Assembly (NCBI GenBank): GCA_017381015.1
Contig: JAFOCV010000063.1
Span: forward strand, 1-46,036
Length of the DNA: 46,036 nt
Direction: 5' to 3'
Origin: Bacteroidaceae bacterium
GTDB lineage: Bacteria; Bacteroidota; Bacteroidia; Bacteroidales; Bacteroidaceae
Shown here: one piece after another, positions 24,093 to 32,608 of the stretch
Numbering within the stretch: the stretch's first letter is position 1
Layout: every line of letters starts with the position of its first letter
The notes under the pieces: generated by a model
Told to the model about the DNA's origin: nothing
Seen by the model: only the letters and a program-made list of their open reading frames with translations
Databases searched by the model: none
Translations under genes and position numbers: made by a program

Positions 24093-25541
24093 ATGGCAGT
24101 TAAATTTTACCAACCAGAAAACCAAGTGCCTTTGGAAATGCACAAGGTACGTGTGATTCAGAAGTTGAATCTTTTACCCGTTGATGAGCGTTTGCGATGC
24201 ATTCAGCAGGCAGGATGTAATACATTCTTGTTGCAGAATAAGGATATATATATGGATATGCTCACTGACTCAGGCGTGAATGCTATGTCCGATCGTCAGA
24301 CGGCAGCTATGCACACCGCAGACGACTCCTACGCAGGTAGCGAGACATTCAATCGTCTGAAGGCAGCAATGAAGGAAGTTTTTGGTACGGACAATGTATT
24401 ACCTGCACATCAGGGACGTGCTTGTGAGAATATTCTTGCCGAGCGCTTTGTAAAACCAGGCATGGTGGCCATCATGAACTTCCACTTTACAACCACCAAG
24501 GCACATGTGACACGTTGTGGTGGCGAGGTATTGGAACTTGTACACAAGAAGGGTCTCCAGCCCCAGAGCGACGATCCTTTTAAGGGTGACTTTGACCTTC
24601 GCGAGCTGAAGAAGACCATCCGTGAATATGGTCCCGAGCGTGTGGCATATGTACGTGTTGAGGCTGGTACCAATCTTATCGGTGGTCAGCCCGTGAGTCT
24701 GGAGAATATGCTTGCCGTAGCAGACATCTGTCACGAATTTGGTGTACCCAGTATTTTGGATGCATCATTGCTTCAGGATAATATCTACTTCATGAAGACA
24801 CGTGAAGCTCAGTGCAAGTATATGACTCCCAAGGAGATTTACCACCTCTTGGCTAACAAGATGGACATTATCTATTTCTCTGCACGCAAGTTGAGCTTTG
24901 CACGCGGTGGTGCCATCATCAGCCACAATACAGAGTTAATCAAGAGCATGATGGAGTATATCCCCTTGTACGAAGGTTTCTTGACTTATGGTGGTATCGA
25001 TGTGCGCTCTATCGAGGCAATGGCCGAGGGATTGTACGAGTCGTTGGATATGGATTATCTGAGCCATGGTCCAGAGTTTATCAACTATTTGGTCAACGAA
25101 TTGGATGCCTACGGAGTGCCCATGATTAAGCCCTCAGGTGGTCTGGGTGCACACATCGATTGTCAGTCATTCGTGCCCGATATGCCACACGACCAGTACC
25201 CAGCTGCAGCCGTAGCTGCAGCCCTTTACATTGCAGGTGGTATTCGTGGTATGGAGCGTGGTACCTTGTCAGAACAGCGCGAGCCCGATGGTACAGAGCG
25301 CTTCTCCGAGTTGGAACTGATGCGCTTGGCCGTGCCCCGTCGTGTGTACACCTTGTCGCAAATCAAGTACGTTGCCGACCGTGTGAAGTGGTTGTGGGAC
25401 AACCGCGAATTGATTGGAGGTCTCAAGTGGGTGGAGGAGCCCAATGTATTGCGCTTCTTCTTCGGCAGACTGAAGGAAATAGGTCATTGGCAGGAAGAGC
25501 TTGTTGCTAAGTTCAAGGAAGACTTTGGTGATAGCTTGTAA
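24093..25541 (+). CDS. Beta-eliminating PLP lyase, closer to tyrosine phenol-lyase than to tryptophanase
   Basis: This 482-residue cytosolic PLP enzyme (beta-eliminating lyase family) would split an aromatic amino acid into an aromatic product, pyruvate and ammonia. Family residues are visible: Y80 in DDSYAGS, R109 in HQGR, N194 in AGTNLIGG, D223 in LDASLLQ, the PLP lysine K266 in FSARKLSFARGG and the carboxylate-binding R411. From memory of Citrobacter tyrosine phenol-lyase, the two substrate-selecting residues T124 and R381 correspond to T133 (HFTTT) and R389 (MERG) here, whereas tryptophanases have Asp and Val. The PLP-contacting R217 is replaced by L226, which is unusual. It is about 25 residues longer than usual. 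Substrate is uncertain; tyrosine to phenol is the first guess. Confidence 0.8.
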   Translation: MAVKFYQPENQVPLEMHKVRVIQKLNLLPVDERLRCIQQAGCNTFLLQNKDIYMDMLTDSGVNAMSDRQTAAMHTADDSYAGSETFNRLKAAMKEVFGTDNVLPAHQGRACENILAERFVKPGMVAIMNFHFTTTKAHVTRCGGEVLELVHKKGLQPQSDDPFKGDFDLRELKKTIREYGPERVAYVRVEAGTNLIGGQPVSLENMLAVADICHEFGVPSILDASLLQDNIYFMKTREAQCKYMTPKEIYHLLANKMDIIYFSARKLSFARGGAIISHNTELIKSMMEYIPLYEGFLTYGGIDVRSIEAMAEGLYESLDMDYLSHGPEFINYLVNELDAYGVPMIKPSGGLGAHIDCQSFVPDMPHDQYPAAAVAAALYIAGGIRGMERGTLSEQREPDGTERFSELELMRLAVPRRVYTLSQIKYVADRVKWLWDNRELIGGLKWVEEPNVLRFFFGRLKEIGHWQEELVAKFKEDFGDSL

Positions 25542-25595
25542 TCTGCAAGAGCAATTTTTACTTACCACTTTTTCTACTTTACCTTAATTCTGATG

Positions 25596-25633
25596 CGAGA
25601 GGCTGGTTTTGTTGCTAGCCTCTCGTTTTTTTT
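25596..25633 (+). terminator. Intrinsic terminator of the PLP-lyase gene
   Basis: CGAGAGGCT (25596-25604) pairs perfectly with AGCCTCTCG (25617-25625), followed by eight T. The remaining gap to the convergent sulfatase gene (to 25795) is low-complexity and rich in T and G (GGTTTAAGTTTTAGGTTTCATGTTTTAAG), with nothing else seen. Confidence 0.85.
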
Positions 25634-25795
25634 CGTGAAATGGGAAGAGGATGGGAGAGGGTGATCTAAGAGGAGGAGAGATGAGCAAAGGAACAGGGGT
25701 TTAAGTTTTAGGTTTCATGTTTTAAGTACTGATTTCAGATGTCAGTTATGAATAATTCAATAGAACTCTCTGTACTTCCCTTGCTCTACCAGCAT

Positions 25796-27346
25796 TTACT
25801 TGCTTCTTTCTTGCTTGAGGATGGATTGCAACTGTTCCACTATCTCTGGGTGCTGAGGAGCAATGTTTATCTCTTCGAAGGACTGCTCCATGTTGTAGAG
25901 TTGAGGTTCGGGATTGTTGCCGGTTTCTATGTTGGTCAGTTGCATGTACGAATTACCATTGCTAGGCTCTATGTACTTCCAGTTAAGAGTGCGAACAGAG
26001 AGCACATTCCATAGGTTTTGTTCGATGACATATGGGCATCCCACATTGTCTTCGCCCACGAGCGACGACCAGTGTCCACGGCTATCGGGGCATGCCCCCT
26101 TGGGGAGAGTGGCATTGAGCAATTGAGCAAAGGATTGGAATAGGTCTATTTGAGACACCAGAGCTTCGGATGTCTGTTCCTTCCTTATATTCTCTGGCCA
26201 TGTGACGATGAAGGGTACGCGTGTGCCGCCTTCGAACGAACTATATTTATTGCCACGCAGAGGTCCAGATGGTTTGTGGTTGCCTAGAAGCTCTACGGCC
26301 TGGTCGGCATAGCCATCGTCCACCACGGGACCATTGTCGCTGGTGAGCAGTATGATGGTGTTCTTGTCAATACCCAGTTTCTTCAGAGTGGAAAGTATCT
26401 GTCCCACGGTCCAATCGAACTGTACTATAGCATCGCCGCGGTGTCCCATCTTGGTCTTGCCGCGGAAACGAGGGTGAGGGAATCTTGGCACATGAATATC
26501 ATTGGTGCAGAGGTACATGAAGAAAGGTTCCTGATGGTGTTCCTTGATAAAATCCAGAGCGTGCGATGTGATGCTATCGGCTATGTTCTCGTCCTTCCAC
26601 AAGGCTTCACCGCCACCCTTCATGAAACCTATTCTGGAGATACCATTCACGATGGATTGGTCGTGTCCATGGTTGGGGCTCGGCTTTAGGTTGTAAAGCA
26701 TCTCAGGATTGCTATGACCTGTGGGTTCGCCAGGGAAGTTCTGCTTGTAGCTCACCTCGATGGGAGCCGACTTGTCATGATTGGCCACGGCACCATTCTC
26801 AATGAAGACACAAGGTACGCGGTCCCCCGTAGCAGCCATGATGTAGTGATAATCGAAACCAATGTCCTGTAAGCCACAAGGCAGGGGAGCATTCCAGTCC
26901 TGCTCACCTGTGATGTCGCCCAAGCCTAGGTGCCACTTGCCAATGGCGGCGGTGGCATAACCTGCATTTTTAAACATATCAGCCATGGTGTACTGCTCGG
27001 GGCGAATAATCATCTTGGCGTTGCCATCTGCTATGCGAGTGTCTTGTCGGCGCCAGGCGTACTGACCCGTGAGCAGAGCATAGCGAGAGGGAGTACTGGT
27101 GGCGGCTGCCGCATGCGAATTGGTAAACCTAATACCTTGCTTGCACAACTTGTCCACATTGGGTGTCTTCACATCCTTAGCACCATAGCAACTGAGGTCC
27201 CCATATCCCAGGTCGTCCGCCATAATGATGATGACGTTGGGCTTTTCTTGGCTCTTATTATCATGAGATTTCGCATGAGCATTGGTGGTGTATATGGAGG
27301 GTGAAAGCAGTGTTGCGGTGCAAAGAAAGGTATTCAGTTTTTTCAT
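25796..27346 (-). CDS. Secreted sulfatase, serine-type active site
   Basis: This S1-family sulfatase (516 residues from the chosen start) hydrolyses sulfate esters on sugars. After a signal peptide (MKKLNTFLCTATLLSP...) it shows the metal-binding pair D44-D45 in MADDLGYGD. The activation motif S84-T-P-S-R at 84-88 follows, in which the formylglycine precursor is serine rather than cysteine. GKWHLG and LTSDNGP are further family motifs. Serine-type enzymes need the radical-SAM maturase anSME, which is not in this window. The ATG at 27346 was chosen because it gives a clean signal peptide and fits the promoter at 27391; an upstream in-frame ATG at 27421 would overlap the promoter. The substrate is probably a sulfated host glycan such as mucin, by analogy. 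Confidence 0.93.
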   Translation of the reverse strand: MKKLNTFLCTATLLSPSIYTTNAHAKSHDNKSQEKPNVIIIMADDLGYGDLSCYGAKDVKTPNVDKLCKQGIRFTNSHAAAATSTPSRYALLTGQYAWRRQDTRIADGNAKMIIRPEQYTMADMFKNAGYATAAIGKWHLGLGDITGEQDWNAPLPCGLQDIGFDYHYIMAATGDRVPCVFIENGAVANHDKSAPIEVSYKQNFPGEPTGHSNPEMLYNLKPSPNHGHDQSIVNGISRIGFMKGGGEALWKDENIADSITSHALDFIKEHHQEPFFMYLCTNDIHVPRFPHPRFRGKTKMGHRGDAIVQFDWTVGQILSTLKKLGIDKNTIILLTSDNGPVVDDGYADQAVELLGNHKPSGPLRGNKYSSFEGGTRVPFIVTWPENIRKEQTSEALVSQIDLFQSFAQLLNATLPKGACPDSRGHWSSLVGEDNVGCPYVIEQNLWNVLSVRTLNWKYIEPSNGNSYMQLTNIETGNNPEPQLYNMEQSFEEINIAPQHPEIVEQLQSILKQERSK

Positions 27347-27390
27347 GTCTAAAATATATATAGAATGTGTTGAAACTAGGTTTTTCAATG

Positions 27391-27421
27391 CAAAGATAGT
27401 TAAAATAGACGTTAACACCAA
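27391..27421 (-). promoter_or_regulatory. Promoter of the sulfatase gene
   Basis: CAAAGATA at 27391-27398 is TATCTTTG on the minus strand. CCAA at 27418-27421 (TTGG) is a partial -33 with 19 bp spacing. The leader is about 45 bp. It is back-to-back with the map promoter at 27453-27483. Confidence 0.6.
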
Positions 27422-27452
27422 GAACTATTGGAGAGAAATAAGCATTCTATAT

Positions 27453-27483
27453 TTTGATATACGAGGTCTTATTCGTATCTTTG
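27453..27483 (+). promoter_or_regulatory. Promoter of map
   Basis: TTTG at 27453-27456 and TATCTTTG at 27476-27483 are spaced by 19 bp. The bases CACGGAG follow, and the GTG start codon is 31 bp downstream. Confidence 0.75.
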
Positions 27484-27514
27484 CACGGAGAATACAAAAA
27501 TACATCAATAAATA

Positions 27515-28387
27515 GTGGCTAAGAAGAATAAGATAAAGGAGAATTGGACCCTTCTGCCAGGGTGTACCCCCACGGAGATGGACCTCCGTATAATGGAGAT
27601 ACAAAGCAGAGGAAAGTTGTGTCCCACACGCGACTTGATAAAGACCGTCGAGCAGATAGAAGGTATCCGCCGAGCAGGAGCACTGAACACGGCCGTGTTG
27701 GACCATGTGGCCGAGAGCATCAGAGAGGGCATGAGTACGGAACAAATAAATCAAATTGTGCATGACTTTACCATCAAGCATGGAGGCATACCAGCCCCTC
27801 TGAACTATGAGGGATTCCCCAAGTCTTGTTGCACTAGCATAAACGAAGTTGTCTGCCACGGCATACCTTCGGAAGATGTGATTCTGGAAGAAGGCGACAT
27901 CATCAACGTAGATTGTACTACCATACTGAACGGCTACTATGCCGATGCTAGTCGTATGTTTGTCATAGGTAAGACCACACCCCAAAAGCAGCGTCTTGTG
28001 GACGTGGCATGGGAGTGCTTGAAGGTGGGAGAGAAAGTATGTTCTGAGCCATACGTCTTTGTGGGCGATGTGGGCAATGCCATACAGAAGCATGCACATG
28101 CTAATGGCTTCAGTGTGGTACGCGACTTGTGTGGACATGGCGTGGGATGCCACTTCCACGAAGAGCCCGAAGTGGAGCACTACGGTCACAAGGGTACGGG
28201 TATGCTCCTGGTACCAGGAATGACATTCACTATAGAACCAATGATTAACATGGGCACTTGGCGAGTGTTCATTGATGACGAAGACCCCTACGGATGGGAA
28301 GTCATCTCTGACGATGAATTGCCCAGCGCACAATGGGAGCACACCTATCTCATGACAGAGAACGGAGTGGAGATACTGACACATTGA
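27515..28387 (+). CDS. map: Methionine aminopeptidase, type I
   Basis: This enzyme removes the initiator methionine from new proteins in the cytosol. The 290 residues show the MAP fold with the five metal ligands: the two aspartates in NVDCTTILNGYYADASRMF, the histidine in CGHGVGCHFHEEP, and the glutamates in FTIEPMIN and EHTYLMT. The start is GTG at 27515, because a stop codon (TAA at 27509-27511) closes the frame two codons upstream and no ATG precedes. An N-terminal extension of about 40 residues (ENWTLLPGCTPTEMDLRIMEIQ) is seen in Bacteroidota homologues as I recall. tsaD follows after 36 bp and is probably cotranscribed. Confidence 0.95.
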   Translation: MAKKNKIKENWTLLPGCTPTEMDLRIMEIQSRGKLCPTRDLIKTVEQIEGIRRAGALNTAVLDHVAESIREGMSTEQINQIVHDFTIKHGGIPAPLNYEGFPKSCCTSINEVVCHGIPSEDVILEEGDIINVDCTTILNGYYADASRMFVIGKTTPQKQRLVDVAWECLKVGEKVCSEPYVFVGDVGNAIQKHAHANGFSVVRDLCGHGVGCHFHEEPEVEHYGHKGTGMLLVPGMTFTIEPMINMGTWRVFIDDEDPYGWEVISDDELPSAQWEHTYLMTENGVEILTH

Positions 28388-28423
28388 TACAATATCGATA
28401 ATTAGACATACAAAGAACAGGAT

Positions 28424-29437
28424 ATGATAATACTGGGAATTGAATCATCTTGCGACGATACTAGTGCAGCGGTCATCAAAGATGGCGTGCTATTGTCCAA
28501 CGTAACAGCATCGCAAGCCGTGCACGAAGCCTACGGAGGTGTTGTGCCCGAATTGGCCAGCCGTGCACATCAGCAAAATATAGTACCCGTGGTAGACCAT
28601 GCCCTAAAGAAAGCTGGTGTTGAGCGCGAAGAATTATCAGCCATAGCCTTTACCAGAGGACCAGGGTTGATGGGTTCCTTGCTCGTAGGAGTGAGCTTTG
28701 CCAAGGGTTTGGCTGCCAGCTTGAACATCCCCATGATAGAGGTTAATCATCTGCAAGGCCATGTGTTGGCACACTTCGTGCGCGAAGAGGGTGATGAGCA
28801 CAAGGCACCACCATTCCCCTTCCTGTGCCTGCTGGTGAGCGGAGGCAATAGCCAGATTATCCTCGTGAGAGCATACAACGATATGGAAATCATTGGCAAG
28901 ACTATAGACGATGCGGCAGGTGAAGCCATAGATAAGTGTTCTAAGGTGATGGGGATGGGTTATCCTGGTGGTCCCATAGTGGACCGACTGGCACGTCAGG
29001 GCAATCCGAAGGCTTTCCAATTTGCTCGCCCACAGATAGCCGACTATGACTACTCCTTCTCTGGCTTGAAGACATCATTCCTCTATAACTTAAGAGATTG
29101 GGTGGCATCAGATGTCGATTTCATCGAGAAAAACAAGGCAGATCTCTGTGCCTCACTAGAATACACCATCGTGGATATATTGATGAAGAAGTTGCGCAAG
29201 GCAGCTAAAGACCTCAAGATAAAGCACGTGGCGGTGGCAGGAGGTGTGAGTGCCAATACAGGATTGAGAGAAGCCTTCCAGGAACACGCAAAAAAGTACG
29301 GATGGACCGTTTACATACCCAAGTTCGGATATACCACCGATAATGCTGCTATGATAGCCATGGTAGGATGCTTCAAGTTTCAGGACCGCGATTTCTGCTC
29401 AATGGACAAACCGGCATATTCCCGAGTGGATATATAA
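28424..29437 (+). CDS. tsaD: TsaD, tRNA threonylcarbamoyladenosine transferase
   Basis: TsaD (YgjD/Kae1) transfers the threonylcarbamoyl group to A37 of tRNAs that read ANN codons, working with TsaB, TsaE and TsaC. The 337 residues match the family in length. Motifs include the start ILGIESSCDDTSAAV, the metal-binding HLQGHVLAHF (HxxxH), SGGNSQIILV, and GGVSANTGLR near the end. The ASKHA ATPase fold is implied. It lies 36 bp after map. The partner genes are not in the window. Confidence 0.97.
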   Translation: MIILGIESSCDDTSAAVIKDGVLLSNVTASQAVHEAYGGVVPELASRAHQQNIVPVVDHALKKAGVEREELSAIAFTRGPGLMGSLLVGVSFAKGLAASLNIPMIEVNHLQGHVLAHFVREEGDEHKAPPFPFLCLLVSGGNSQIILVRAYNDMEIIGKTIDDAAGEAIDKCSKVMGMGYPGGPIVDRLARQGNPKAFQFARPQIADYDYSFSGLKTSFLYNLRDWVASDVDFIEKNKADLCASLEYTIVDILMKKLRKAAKDLKIKHVAVAGGVSANTGLREAFQEHAKKYGWTVYIPKFGYTTDNAAMIAMVGCFKFQDRDFCSMDKPAYSRVDI

Positions 29438-29562
29438 GATATAAGAAAGGCGAAAACAAGGGATAGCACGCCAGCCGGAATGCAAGAAAAGAATAATTCA
29501 GCACCCCAAAACAGGATATATCGGTCAAGTACAAATATATATGGTTCTTTTTTCAGGAATTA

Positions 29563-29594
29563 TTTGCATTATTCGCAAAAAAGCTATACCTTTG
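29563..29594 (+). promoter_or_regulatory. Promoter of the rpmB-rpmG-DUF4295 operon
   Basis: TTTG at 29563-29566 and TACCTTTG at 29587-29594 are separated by exactly 20 bp. TGCCCTG follows, like the carB promoter (TTTGTGCCCG). The leader is about 50 bp and contains GGAAG near 29636. Confidence 0.8.
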
Positions 29595-29647
29595 TGCCCT
29601 GTTTGGAAGATGTTATTGGAAAGTAACAAAAGAAAGGAAGATTAGAA

Positions 29648-29908
29648 ATGTCTAAGATTTGTCAAATTACCGGTAAAAGAGCCATGGTTGGTAACAACGT
29701 GTCTCACTCAAAGCGTCGCACAAAGCGCACATTTGATGTGAACTTGTTCCACAAGAAGTTCTACTATGTTGAAGAGGATATGTGGATTAGCTTGCGTATC
29801 AGCGCCAGCGGTCTTCGTTACATTAACAAGGTAGGCCTTGATGCAGCATTGAAGAACGCAGTGGCTAAGGGTTATTGTGATTGGAAAAACATTTGTGTAA
29901 TCGGTTAA
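29648..29908 (+). CDS. rpmB: 50S ribosomal protein bL28
   Basis: This is a large-subunit ribosomal protein of 86 residues. The start [22 protein letters not shown] and the motif [13 protein letters not shown] are diagnostic. It heads a three-gene ribosomal operon with rpmG (19-bp gap) and the DUF4295 gene. There is no CxxC zinc pair; a single cysteine is at position 5. Confidence 0.97.
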   Translation: MSKICQITGKRAMVGNNVSHSKRRTKRTFDVNLFHKKFYYVEEDMWISLRISASGLRYINKVGLDAALKNAVAKGYCDWKNICVIG

Positions 29909-29927
29909 TTTCAGGAGGAACTAAAAG

Positions 29928-30116
29928 ATGGCAAAGAAAGCTAAAGGCAATCGCGTCCAGGTTATTCTGGAATGCACCGAGATGAAGGAGAGTGGTTTGC
30001 CCGGTACATCACGTTACGTGACTACAAAGAACCGCAAGAACACTCCCGAGCGTATGGAACTCAAGAAGTACAACCCCATTCTTAAGAGAATGACTGTACA
30101 TAAGGAGATTAAGTAA
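29928..30116 (+). CDS. rpmG: 50S ribosomal protein bL33
   Basis: This 62-residue large-subunit protein begins [20 protein letters not shown] and contains [22 protein letters not shown], the bL33 signature. It lacks the two CxxC zinc-binding pairs, so it is the zinc-independent form. AGGAGG at about 29912-29917 upstream is a canonical ribosome-binding site, uncommon in this phylum. The DUF4295 gene follows after 27 bp. Confidence 0.96.
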   Translation: MAKKAKGNRVQVILECTEMKESGLPGTSRYVTTKNRKNTPERMELKKYNPILKRMTVHKEIK

Positions 30117-30143
30117 TTAACCCCCAATCACTTAGATTAAGTT

Positions 30144-30299
30144 ATGGCAAAGAAAACAGTGGCTACTCTGCAGACAGGTAAGACAGATGGCCGTTCATAC
30201 ACTAAGGTAATCAAGATGGTTAAGAATGCATCTGGTACCTATTCTTTTGATGAGCGTATGGTTCCCAACGAGGCCGTAAAGGATTTCTTCAAGAACTAA
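30144..30299 (+). CDS. DUF4295 small basic protein, likely ribosomal protein bL38
   Basis: This 51-residue basic protein begins MAKKTVATLQTGKTDGRSYT and ends NEAVKDFFKN. It is the DUF4295 family, which is conserved right after rpmG in Bacteroidota. From memory, the Flavobacterium ribosome structure assigned a protein of this kind as a phylum-specific large-subunit component named bL38; the identity of the two is my recollection, not checked. The operon position after bL28 and bL33, the size and the basic charge all support a ribosomal role. A terminator follows. Confidence 0.9.
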   Translation: MAKKTVATLQTGKTDGRSYTKVIKMVKNASGTYSFDERMVPNEAVKDFFKN

Positions 30300-30333
30300 T
30301 CCCTTGCTCCTTGTACTTTACCAATAAAGAATT

Positions 30334-30366
30334 AATCCCCAGTCTTCCATAGGCTGGGGATTTTTG
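30334..30366 (+). terminator. Intrinsic terminator of the rpmB operon
   Basis: AATCCCCAG (30334-30342) pairs with CTGGGGATT (30354-30362), followed by TTTTG. It lies 35 bp after the DUF4295 stop. Confidence 0.85.
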
Positions 30367-30454
30367 ATCAATACTCCATATTTTAAACATCGATAATATC
30401 TATAGCATCTAAACATTAATAATATATAATAGTATTAGAAACTTAACAAAGACA

Positions 30455-32431
30455 TTGCTTTTCTCCTCGGTCATCGCACTTGTATCTTGTGGTGGAAGCG
30501 TTAAGCAGGAGGAAGGTTTCAACTACATTGACGAGCGCTTTGCTGACATTCAGATGTTGCGCTACAATGTGGAGGGTTTTGACGAATTGTCTCTTCAGCA
30601 GAAGACCTTTATCTATCACCTACAGGAGGCAGCATTGTGGGGACGCGACATCTTGTTTGACCAAAATGGCCGTTACAATTTGGAATTGCGCCGCATGATG
30701 GAGAAATTGTACCAGGAGTATCAAGGCGACCGCGAGAGCACAGACTTCAAGGCATTTGAAACATACCTCAAGCGCCTATGGTTCAGTAGTGGTATGCATC
30801 ATCACTATGGTAGCGAGAAGTTTGTGCCTGAATTCAGTAAGGAATGGTTTGCCGCAGAAACTGGTTGCTCTGAGGAGATTCTGAACGTATTGTTCAATCC
30901 TGAAGTTATGCCCAAGCGCGTAAATCAGGCCCAAGGCGAAGATTTGGTACTTACCAGTGCCAGCAACTATTACCAAGGAGTTACCCAGGCAGAAGCCGAA
31001 GCATATTATGCTCGTGTCAAGGCGGAAGGTGATCAGCAGCACCCAGTGATGCATGGTATGAATTCAACCTTGGTGAAGAGTGCCGATGGCGTGATATACG
31101 AAGATAGATGGACCACTAATGGCAAGTATGGCAAATCATTGACCAAGGTGGTGGAGAATCTTAAGCTTGCACGCCCCTTTGCCGAGGATGCTAAGCAGCA
31201 GGAGGTTATTGATCTCTTGGTGTCTTATTACGAAACTGGCGACTTGCACACCTTCGATCAATATACCATTGCATGGGTGGAGAACACCGATCCTTTGGTG
31301 GACTTCGTGAATGGTTTTACCGAGTCTTATGGCGACCCTCTTGGCATGAAGGCTTCGTGGGAGAGCATTGTTAACTTCAAGGACTTGGCAGCAACAAAGC
31401 GTGCTGAGCAATTGAGTGCCAATGCACAATGGTTTGAGGTAAATTCGCCAGTAGCTCCCGAGTTTAAGAAAGAAGAAGTAAAGGGCGTATCTGCCAAAGT
31501 TATACGTGCGGCTATCCTTGGTGGCGACCTTTATCCCTCCACTGCTATCGGTATCAACTTGCCCAATAGCAATTGGGTGAGAGCAGAACATGGTAGCAAG
31601 TCTGTTACTATTGCCAATCTTACTCAGGCTTACGCCGAGAGCTCTAAGGGTAATGGTATGCTCAAGGAATTTGTCTACGGTGCAGAAGAGGAAGAGCTAG
31701 TGAAGCAGTATGGAGCATTCACTGACGACCTTCACACCGACTTGCACGAGTGCCTGGGTCATGGTAGTGGTAAGTTGTTGCCCGGTGTAGACCCCGAAGC
31801 TTTGAAGGCTTATGGTAGCACCATCGAGGAGGCGCGTGCTGACCTGTTTGCACTATATTACATAGCTGACGATAAGATGGTTGAGCTAGGTCTTCTTCCC
31901 AATGCTGATGCATACAAGGCATGCTACATTGGTCAGATGCAAAATGGTTTGCTCACTCAGATTGTTCGTATTAAGTTGGGCGACCAGATTGAAGAAGCTC
32001 ACATGCGCAATCGTGCTCTTATTGCCTACTGGGCATTGGAGAACGGTAAGGGCAGAGCTGCTGATGGCAAGGACGTGATGGAGATGGTAAATCGTGATGG
32101 CAAGACATATGTACGTATCAATGATTATGCCGCATTGCGCACTCTCTTTGGTGAATTGCTTGCAGAGATTCAGCGTATCAAGTCCACCGGTGACTTTGAG
32201 GCTGCTCGCGATTTGGTAGAGACCTATGCCGTGAAGATTGATTACGATTTGCACAAGGAGGTTCTTGATCGCTATGCTAATTTGGATATAGCACCTTATA
32301 AGGGCTTTATTAATCCTGTATATACTGCTCACAAGGATACCGATGGTAATATTACCGATGTAACCGTTTCTTATACCGAGGGTTATGCCGAGCAGATGCT
32401 TCGCTACTCAAAGGACTATAGCTTGGAATAA
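30455..32431 (+). CDS. Lipoprotein dipeptidyl-peptidase III-like (M49) zinc peptidase
   Basis: This protein of the M49 family would release dipeptides from peptide N-termini. The zinc motif is HECLGH at about residues 431-436, with the second M49 motif EEARAD about 40 residues later. The N-terminus ends in a lipobox (LVSC, cysteine about residue 12), so it is probably anchored in a membrane. The coordinates start at a TTG, but this gives a signal peptide without basic residues. In the same frame, ATT at 30434 would give the better n-region RNLTKTLLFSS, so initiation at ATT or a mutated ATG is likely; the frame is closed upstream at 30410. The 658 residues are close to the length I recall for Bacteroides homologues. 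The substrate is dietary or host peptides by inference. Confidence 0.88.
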   Translation: MLFSSVIALVSCGGSVKQEEGFNYIDERFADIQMLRYNVEGFDELSLQQKTFIYHLQEAALWGRDILFDQNGRYNLELRRMMEKLYQEYQGDRESTDFKAFETYLKRLWFSSGMHHHYGSEKFVPEFSKEWFAAETGCSEEILNVLFNPEVMPKRVNQAQGEDLVLTSASNYYQGVTQAEAEAYYARVKAEGDQQHPVMHGMNSTLVKSADGVIYEDRWTTNGKYGKSLTKVVENLKLARPFAEDAKQQEVIDLLVSYYETGDLHTFDQYTIAWVENTDPLVDFVNGFTESYGDPLGMKASWESIVNFKDLAATKRAEQLSANAQWFEVNSPVAPEFKKEEVKGVSAKVIRAAILGGDLYPSTAIGINLPNSNWVRAEHGSKSVTIANLTQAYAESSKGNGMLKEFVYGAEEEELVKQYGAFTDDLHTDLHECLGHGSGKLLPGVDPEALKAYGSTIEEARADLFALYYIADDKMVELGLLPNADAYKACYIGQMQNGLLTQIVRIKLGDQIEEAHMRNRALIAYWALENGKGRAADGKDVMEMVNRDGKTYVRINDYAALRTLFGELLAEIQRIKSTGDFEAARDLVETYAVKIDYDLHKEVLDRYANLDIAPYKGFINPVYTAHKDTDGNITDVTVSYTEGYAEQMLRYSKDYSLE

Positions 32432-32464
32432 TGTAAAATAGTGATACATATAAATAAGGATATG

Positions 32465-32501
32465 GGCTAGCTACCGATGTGTGGTTAGCCTATATTTTTT
32501 T
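32465..32501 (+). terminator. Probable terminator of the M49 gene
   Basis: GGCTA (32465-32469) and ACC (32473-32475) pair with GGT and TAGCC (32483-32490) with a three-base bulge, followed by TATATTTTTTT. Confidence 0.6.
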
Positions 32502-32513
32502 GTCAAATTCATG

Positions 32514-32563
32514 CAAAAAAACTACCCTGCATAATATACGTCTTGTTACGCAATTATGCAGGG
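32514..32563 (-). terminator. Terminator of the panC-panD-mce cluster
   Basis: A perfect 11-bp stem, CCCTGCATAAT (32525-32535) / ATTATGCAGGG (32553-32563), is followed on the minus strand by TAG and a run of seven T. It lies 46 bp past the mce stop. Confidence 0.85.
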
Positions 32564-32608
32564 CAGTATGATGTATTATAAAAAAACTAATTGGCGAAGG
32601 GGATTATA

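Noticed and set aside
27425-28384. A 319-codon open frame opposite map
   Set aside because: Antisense shadow of the methionine aminopeptidase gene, with no recognisable domain and no start context.
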